In this document: positions 58,370-64,000 of the stretch, piece after piece | Layout of the letters: every line of letters starts with the position of its first letter | Numbering within the stretch: position 1 is the first letter of the stretch | Assembly (NCBI RefSeq): GCF_007988885.1 | Contig: NZ_BJUZ01000002.1 | Span: 620,001 to 684,000, forward strand | Direction: 5' to 3' | Length of the DNA stretch: 64,000 nucleotides | Origin: Gluconobacter wancherniae NBRC 103581 | Lineage (GTDB): Bacteria > Pseudomonadota > Alphaproteobacteria > Acetobacterales > Acetobacteraceae | The notes under the pieces: generated by a model | Told to the model about the DNA's origin: nothing | Database searches by the model: none | The model's input: only the letters and a program-made list of their open reading frames with translations | Program-made: the position numbers and the translations under genes

Positions 58370-60625
58370 TCAGTGTCGTGTCACCTTTCGTGTCCCATAA
58401 ATGATTACGGCTTGCAGTGTTTTCCATAGCCCTTTTTCGCGTAGGAACTTCCAGAATTTTTGCCGAAGAGTACGGTTTCGCAATGCCCCCGATAGCACCT
58501 GCTTGAAGAAGCGAGGCTTTAGCAGGTCGCTCCAGGTGAAGTAATCAGGGTTGAAAGGCGTGCTTTGATGCAGTTGTCCTTGCTGGAAAGCTCCCCTCAT
58601 TTCAAGAGACAGATGCAGCGCGTAGGCAAGGGCGCTGCCCATCTGTCCCAGAGTATTCTGAACATATGGTCGGATATTGCGGCTATGATCGCGCTCGACT
58701 TCACCGCTCAGAAGCATACCGCTGTCGCTTGCCCGATAAAGAAAGAGGCTTTCTGGAACAACCTGAAGATTTCCACCATGCAAAACCGCGGCGGCAAAAA
58801 ACTCCCAGTCCTCGTGGCCGATGCCGTAATCTTCAGTGAAGCCGCCAATCTTTTCAAACAAAGAACGACGTATGAGCGCGTTGGCGTCTCCGAAGCAGTT
58901 GTAGAATACCCCCAGGGACGGACAGGCTCCCAGTGGAAGCCAGCGGTATTCTGCCTTTTCCTTCTCATGGGCTGAAATGTCGCGGTGATAAATATCAAAT
59001 GGGCAAGTTAGTATATCGGCATCAACCTGACGTGCACAGCGAGCGTATGTTTCTAACTCATGTGGAAGAGCGATATTGTCATCATCCATGAACATCAGGT
59101 ATTCGCCTGTCGCGTGACTGGCAGCGAGATTTCTGGCAGCTCCAAGATATCGGTTCGTAGAGCGGATAAATTTCCACTCCAGTTCTTCATAATGTTTTGA
59201 TAACCGATTGAGGCATTCTTTACTTGATTGTTTTACACTTCCGTCGTCCACAACGATGACTTCGAAGTTTTTGTAGGATTGCTGAAAAAGAGAATTGAGA
59301 GCTTCACCAAGCAGGTGCGGACGCTCGTAATGTGTGAGGCACACGCTAATGCGTGGCAATTCGGCTTTGGATAAGGCTTCAGGAGCGCTTAAATCAATCT
59401 TCTGGATCAGCTCAGACCATTTTTTTGCTATATCGTCGGGGCTAAACGAGAGCTTTGCGGGCTTGAAAGAAAAGCGCGTTTCAAAGCATTTTGTGAGGCA
59501 TTCCGCCAAGGACTGTGGTTGTGGCTCAAACAGGACTCTGCTTTGATCTTGGTGAGCAATCAGTTCGGGAATGCCACCAATATTGGATGCGATGAATGCC
59601 GTTTCTTGTAATAAACACTCCATTACGGAATACGGTGAATTTTCTGATAGCGAGGCAATGACCGCCAAGCGACCAGGCTGCGACAGATATGTATTTGCTT
59701 GAGTGCGATCCATATTCGTAATTATACGAATCTCGACCGGCCAATTATTATTGGTTTTTTTCTCTATTAGCTTCTTAAATGCTAGCTCGTGAGAACTTTT
59801 CCCGAGGAATGTGACTTGACGGATATTGGTCCATGTTGCTGGGTCAAGGCGATCCAGAGCTTTGCAGAGGAGTGTTAAGCCTTTACGTTCTTCGAGGCGC
59901 CCAAAAAAGACAATTTCGTTAAGAGCGGTTGGAAATTTTCTAGACCCAATCGCGCTTTTCAGTCCGGCCGGTGCACAATTAGGGAGAGCTTCATAGGTCT
60001 CTGGAAGAACCCAGTTTCTTCGCTTCATCCAGTTGATAAGATAGACGCTTGGGCTGACCATGTGATCAGCTAACGCGATACATTGCCGCTCAAGAAACTC
60101 GGTTTCCAGGTCTTCCGGGCTACTGGGGAGCTTGTTGTTGCCTTCCTGGGCCCAGACGCTCGGACTATGCGTAACAACAATAAATGCTGTGTTTTGGAAA
60201 TGTAGACCCATTTTGCGTGCTAGTAGCGCGTAGTAAGTTTCTCCGCGCCATTCTGGATAATAAATGACATCAAAAATCTCGTTGCAGCTTTTTAGCCATT
60301 CATAAACTAGCCAAGAGTTTATGCGCGGCATCGGAGCTGTGAGAGAAGGGCCGTCATTATCCGGGCGGGGAATGAAACGAATGCCATCTCTTTTGTATTG
60401 GCGCACCCAACCATCCATTGTGCCCTGCTCAATGTATGTACCGAGGGTATACAAGATAGTTACATCATGCCCTTGGCTCTTCAAGGCTCGTGCAAGTGCT
60501 GTAAAAGCCGTTCCAATGCCGCCGTTTCGGACTGGGCCTTCGATATCAGGACTTATGAGAAGGACGCGTCTTTTGTCTGTAATTTCTGCGTGCAGCGCGG
60601 ACGATAGCGGGGCGATTGACGTCAT
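58370..60625 (-). CDS. Glycosyltransferase GT4-GT2 fusion
   Basis: 751 residues with two catalytic units. Residues about 20-405 are a GT-B (GT4) enzyme: RVLLISPDIEGPVRNGGIGTA, FFGRLEERKGL, and the EX7E pair Glu328/Glu336 in SENSPYSVMEC. Residues about 424-635 are a GT-A (GT2) enzyme: ISVCLTHYERP, VVDDGS, and the metal motif DDD at 514-516. A C-terminal helical tail follows. It may add two successive sugars to a surface glycan. Donor and acceptor are unknown. The Shine-Dalgarno is poor. Confidence 0.88.
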   Translation of the reverse strand: MTSIAPLSSALHAEITDKRRVLLISPDIEGPVRNGGIGTAFTALARALKSQGHDVTILYTLGTYIEQGTMDGWVRQYKRDGIRFIPRPDNDGPSLTAPMPRINSWLVYEWLKSCNEIFDVIYYPEWRGETYYALLARKMGLHFQNTAFIVVTHSPSVWAQEGNNKLPSSPEDLETEFLERQCIALADHMVSPSVYLINWMKRRNWVLPETYEALPNCAPAGLKSAIGSRKFPTALNEIVFFGRLEERKGLTLLCKALDRLDPATWTNIRQVTFLGKSSHELAFKKLIEKKTNNNWPVEIRIITNMDRTQANTYLSQPGRLAVIASLSENSPYSVMECLLQETAFIASNIGGIPELIAHQDQSRVLFEPQPQSLAECLTKCFETRFSFKPAKLSFSPDDIAKKWSELIQKIDLSAPEALSKAELPRISVCLTHYERPHLLGEALNSLFQQSYKNFEVIVVDDGSVKQSSKECLNRLSKHYEELEWKFIRSTNRYLGAARNLAASHATGEYLMFMDDDNIALPHELETYARCARQVDADILTCPFDIYHRDISAHEKEKAEYRWLPLGACPSLGVFYNCFGDANALIRRSLFEKIGGFTEDYGIGHEDWEFFAAAVLHGGNLQVVPESLFLYRASDSGMLLSGEVERDHSRNIRPYVQNTLGQMGSALAYALHLSLEMRGAFQQGQLHQSTPFNPDYFTWSDLLKPRFFKQVLSGALRNRTLRQKFWKFLREKGLWKTLQAVIIYGTRKVTRH

Positions 60626-60806
60626 TTAAAGCAGGTCCAGAGTTACAGAGTGCACAGATGTGCGTGAAGCCGAGGTGCTACAGCGCGTTAGCTGGTTACT
60701 CTTTTTAATAGTCCTATAACTTAGTGCAATACGGTCAGAAGAGAATATGAATCTCTAAGAAGTGGGTAATGGGCGATATTGGCAAGGAGCCGGGGGCGAG
60801 GAGGTT
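60626..60806. other. Gap between the GT fusion and GT2 genes, with an 11-base direct repeat
   Basis: No gene is supported. AGCCGGGGGCG occurs at 60788-60798 and again at 60819-60829, the second copy inside the 3' end of the GT2 gene. No terminator is obvious; a promoter for the fusion gene (minus strand) may lie in the AT-rich part around 60690-60740. Confidence 0.4.
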
Positions 60807-62252
60807 TTACTCTCTGGAAGCCGGGGGCGTGCCATTAGATAGGAGAATGCGCATAGTCATTTTTATTTCTTCCTGTTGTTTAAGAGTTTCGTGCGATGTT
60901 GATCTGAGCGCATTTAAAAATTCAAGTTCTCGAAGTTTTTCATGGTCTTTGAGATTCCTTAAAGAATAATAAAAGCATTGATTGTTAAATATTATATGAA
61001 ATTTTTCATAAATATTATATGAAAATTCTGCGGGGAAAAAGTGTAATTTTGTGGTTGTTGATTGATTTTGAAGGATTTTAATTATTATAATATCTCGATC
61101 TTTATAATCTATTCCTGGTGTTAGGCTTTCGAAATTAATGATGGTTATGCCGGGATAATACTTACGAATTTTTTCAACGTTTAATTCATCCTCAAGTGTA
61201 AAAAAAGCGACTTTTGTGCTCTGATTAGTTTGAAAAAAAACGTCGAAAAAATCATAAGGAAAATTAATGCATGATAAGAAAAAAATGTCATTAAAATTTT
61301 TATTGTTTTTGATGCGGCAAATTTTAGCATAAGCATGCCCAGTTATTCCGGTGGTAGCATTGTTAAATGCACCAGTACTATAATGATAAAAATTATAAGG
61401 AAGAATAGCAGGGTCTATACTGTTTGCACGTCCCATCAATTCCATTTGGAAAGAATTATTTAGTACTTCTCTTCCTATTCCTGTTGGTAAAGAAGCTATT
61501 TTTCTAGTAATTTCATATTCTCTAAGAAAAATTTTATAGTCAAAAAAAGCTGATTTTGGAATTTGTTTAGTCGTTTTTTCTATGGTCTGTCGGAAGAGGC
61601 TATGCGTGCGAACCCGATAATACCATGCTGTTTCATCGACTGCTTGGAAACGATAACCTGATGCGAGTGCTTCGGTGGCTATAAGCCAGTCTTCGAATGC
61701 ATAACCGGACTGGAACGGTATATCAAAATATGGATTATTTTCAAAAAAGCTGCGATGAGAGAATAGGCGTGCATTATATAAGTTCTGGCAAACCATATCG
61801 CCGATATTGATAAGATCTGAAGAAAAATACTCAACAATGAAGTAGGAAAGATCAAACCCAAATTTAAAGCGTGGGGTGAAAATTGTTTTAATTGGTGAAT
61901 TTATAGCTGAACAATATAATTTTCTTAAAATTGAAAATGAAATTAAATCATCTGCATCCAATATGAATATATAATCTCCTTTGCTCTGTATTATGCCATG
62001 GTTTCTACTAAGGCTTACGGATTGATAATCTACTTCTATGATTTGAATTACGTCAACGCCGTTTAATTTTTTTTGTTTTATAATATTTCGAGTCTTCCCT
62101 TCGGAACTATCAAACACGAAGACGCATTCTACGGATAATCCCGCGTGGCAGGCATCAGTAGCTGCTTCGGAGATAGAAAGAAGGGTTCGCGGCAAGTACT
62201 GCCATTCATTATGAATGGTGACGATGACGCTGATATCGGGAGTGGAGGTCAT
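60807..62252 (-). CDS. GT2-family glycosyltransferase with extra C-terminal domain
   Basis: 481 residues. The GT-A domain (about 5-220) has ISVIVTIHNEWQYLPRTL and the metal motif DAD at 99-101. The C-terminal part (about 303-425) looks related to a non-catalytic domain in the neighbouring GT4 protein. The gene is far more AT-rich than its surroundings: 19 G+C in 60 bases at 61021-61080 and 13 in 60 at 61261-61320. That suggests transfer from an AT-rich source. Its start overlaps the upstream GT4 stop by four bases. Substrate unknown. Confidence 0.85.
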   Translation of the reverse strand: MTSTPDISVIVTIHNEWQYLPRTLLSISEAATDACHAGLSVECVFVFDSSEGKTRNIIKQKKLNGVDVIQIIEVDYQSVSLSRNHGIIQSKGDYIFILDADDLISFSILRKLYCSAINSPIKTIFTPRFKFGFDLSYFIVEYFSSDLINIGDMVCQNLYNARLFSHRSFFENNPYFDIPFQSGYAFEDWLIATEALASGYRFQAVDETAWYYRVRTHSLFRQTIEKTTKQIPKSAFFDYKIFLREYEITRKIASLPTGIGREVLNNSFQMELMGRANSIDPAILPYNFYHYSTGAFNNATTGITGHAYAKICRIKNNKNFNDIFFLSCINFPYDFFDVFFQTNQSTKVAFFTLEDELNVEKIRKYYPGITIINFESLTPGIDYKDRDIIIIKILQNQSTTTKLHFFPAEFSYNIYEKFHIIFNNQCFYYSLRNLKDHEKLRELEFLNALRSTSHETLKQQEEIKMTMRILLSNGTPPASRE

Positions 62253-64000
62253 TGGTGAATTGGCATTTTATCTGCGAATAGGAAATTTATCTGTTGCTGG
62301 TAATAACTGGGGGCGTGCTGTTTTTCCAGAAGTATCTGTGCCTCTTTGCAGAGATTAAGGCGTAGTTTTTTGTCTTTGAGAAGGATATTTATGGCTTGTA
62401 TGTATAGTTCTGCGTCTTCGTCGTCCTGTCCTGAGCAGTCGAGAAGCATTCCAGTGTGGCTGTCTTTTACAAATTCACTCACGCCACCGACGTTTGGGGC
62501 AATCAGTGGTATTCCTGATGCGGCTGCTTCTAGCAATACATTTGGTAGCCCATCGAAACTGCTCGTGTAGAGAAAACAAAAGCTGTGCGTAGCATCTAAT
62601 TTCTGGAAATTTTGGAATCCACCATGAAATTTAATATTTGGTTCCGAGACGATTTCCTCACGTAGGCCATCATTATCCATAATGAAATTTCCGTACACAT
62701 CGATATACATGTCAGGGAGATATTTTTGTAGAAGTCGTGCAATTTTCAATAATAGCGATGGACGCTTCTGTTGATCTATTCTCGAGGCCCATATAATGCG
62801 TCGAGATTTCCCAGATGCTTTTATTTCTTTGTGCGTGACTTGTTTGGTAGTAGGCATGCGGGCGTAAAGTACCTGCCATTGTTCAGGAGATGCCCCAATG
62901 CGCTGCTGATCGAAGGCAGCAATATGAGCATTATCGCAGATCAGGGTCTGGATGTTCGGAATTGCAGTGGAAATAAAAGCAAACTGCCCAGCATCAATGA
63001 AGGTTCGGCCACCATGCTCAATCCTTCCATCGCAGAACCGGTATACAATCGGAGACATGTGTTTCAGAAGGTCGCCGAAGCGCAGAAAAAAGCGTTCGGA
63101 AAAGATGCTGCCTTTGATATGAAGGCGCCCATGAGGCGCCATATTTTGTATTATGCGGAGTGTCAGGATCTGCCGTTGATCTTCGGTGAAGTCAGGGAAG
63201 CGGTTGCATAAATCGACATGATTGGCACCAGTAGGTAAGCGCTCCATCCAAGCATATTTGGTGAAGAATTCCCCGAAAAGCACGAGAGTTTTGCAGCGTG
63301 GGTTCAGGGTGTGAAGGCTATTTATAACATCAAGAATGTATTTATCGGCTCCTCCTGTTGTCAGGAATGGGAGGAGGAAGACTTCGTCGTATGAGCTGTT
63401 GTTCAGCTCAGAACAAAGTTCAGCATAAGCACGACCGATCACAGGGGCAGGCTCATTTTCCGTTTTGACTGGAAGGTCAATTATCAGTTCTGGCACGACG
63501 AGTTGGGTAATGGCCTGAGCTGGGGGCAAAATTTTATAAAGGGTATTTTGAGGTAGACTATGTAGCGGCTGTGGGCCTGAGGTGTGTGAATGCGCGGTAG
63601 GATCTTGGGTAACGAGCAGTCGACGATAAAACTCTGGACGCAAAAGCAGAGAGTCCGGGAGAGGGGGAAAGCCAGACAGGTTCGACGAGGCGGCATGTTC
63701 AAAAATAGCCGTTTCGTTGCATCTCTCGACTATGCTTCCAACGGCGATCGCATCCGCCAGCATTCGTGCACTGTCGAAAGACGGCAGGCCACCAGCTGCC
63801 ATAATTTTGGTCATTAAGCACGATTGACAGCTGAATACGGGCGGAAACGGTATATTTTCTACCAATACGTACGGTGAAATATTTTGCAGCTCGGGTATGC
63901 GTAATATCTCTGCTTCCAAGCCGTACTTTATTAGAAATTCTGGAACGAGCAGCGTATCTTGAGGCTTTTGTTGTAGAGTAACGAAAATTTCTCGTAAGTA
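62249..64000 (-). CDS. GT4-family glycosyltransferase, 5' end outside the window
   Basis: The frame is open to the last base of the window, so the start is not seen; a TTG at 63919 is internal. At least 583 residues are visible. The C-terminal half is a GT-B donor-binding domain (RRIIWASRIDQQKRPSLLL; SSFDGLPNVLLEAAASG). Before it, an accessory domain with GRAYAELCSELNN and LTTGGADKYILDVINSL lies at about 63065-63439. The sequence upstream of that may belong to another transferase domain. It is the most upstream visible gene of this glycan locus. Confidence 0.85.
   Translation of the reverse strand, partial: YLREIFVTLQQKPQDTLLVPEFLIKYGLEAEILRIPELQNISPYVLVENIPFPPVFSCQSCLMTKIMAAGGLPSFDSARMLADAIAVGSIVERCNETAIFEHAASSNLSGFPPLPDSLLLRPEFYRRLLVTQDPTAHSHTSGPQPLHSLPQNTLYKILPPAQAITQLVVPELIIDLPVKTENEPAPVIGRAYAELCSELNNSSYDEVFLLPFLTTGGADKYILDVINSLHTLNPRCKTLVLFGEFFTKYAWMERLPTGANHVDLCNRFPDFTEDQRQILTLRIIQNMAPHGRLHIKGSIFSERFFLRFGDLLKHMSPIVYRFCDGRIEHGGRTFIDAGQFAFISTAIPNIQTLICDNAHIAAFDQQRIGASPEQWQVLYARMPTTKQVTHKEIKASGKSRRIIWASRIDQQKRPSLLLKIARLLQKYLPDMYIDVYGNFIMDNDGLREEIVSEPNIKFHGGFQNFQKLDATHSFCFLYTSSFDGLPNVLLEAAASGIPLIAPNVGGVSEFVKDSHTGMLLDCSGQDDEDAELYIQAINILLKDKKLRLNLCKEAQILLEKQHAPSYYQQQINFLFADKMPIHQ

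Noticed and set aside
63919-63919. TTG as the start of the last glycosyltransferase gene
   Set aside because: The same frame continues open with protein-like sequence to base 64000, so the gene is cut by the window edge.

Overview
The window looks like chromosomal DNA of an acetic acid bacterium (Alphaproteobacteria, Acetobacteraceae; Gluconobacter/Acetobacter-like). The reasons are the continuous rpoBC-str-S10-spc-alpha block, a cell-cycle CcrM-type GANTC methyltransferase, a RbtT/DalT-type polyol transporter, alphaproteobacterial neighbour pairs (moxR cluster beside DUF1285 and cca; gpmI-envC-ctpA-yibQ-rppH) and moderately high G+C outside one AT-rich patch. The genus is inferred, not proven. 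I saw no tRNA, rRNA, insertion sequence, phage gene or CRISPR array.

Region 1 (1-26416, all +) is the transcription and translation core: rplJ (3' end), rplL, rpoB, rpoC; rpsL, rpsG, tuf; the S10 genes rpsJ-rplC-D-W-B-rpsS-rplV-rpsC-rplP-rpmC-rpsQ; the spc genes rplN-X-E-rpsN-H-rplF-R-rpsE-rpmD-rplO-secY-adk; the alpha genes rpsM-rpsK-rpoA-rplQ; and a strong intrinsic terminator. fusA, infA and rpmJ are absent from their usual places. Three intergenic regions (before rpoB, rpsL and rpsM) carry similar promoter-like elements with G+C-rich discriminators, and several leaders hold hairpins close to ribosome binding sites.

Region 2 (26417-39278) holds a polyol-type MFS transporter, two tiny membrane proteins, a four-gene RND efflux operon on the minus strand (mdtA-mdtB-mdtC plus a NodT/OprM-type outer-membrane lipoprotein) and, divergently, a CsbD-family stress protein behind a match to the EcfG general-stress promoter, followed by a GYF-domain membrane protein whose Shine-Dalgarno lies inside a terminator stem.

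Region 3 (39279-52254) has rnhB-ccrM (+) with three GANTC sites clustered in the leader. Next comes a minus-strand MoxR AAA+ ATPase / DUF58 / BatA-DUF4159 / vWA-amidotransferase-like cluster ending in a secreted ankyrin protein. Divergent from moxR are DUF1285, cca and an ABC exporter.

Region 4 (52233-58262, minus) is an envelope and housekeeping operon read gpmI-envC-ctpA-yibQ-rppH. Region 5 (58370-64000, minus) is a surface-glycan glycosyltransferase locus: a GT4 protein running off the window, an AT-rich GT2 protein and a GT4-GT2 fusion. The GT2 protein appears to carry a copy of an accessory domain found in its GT4 neighbour.
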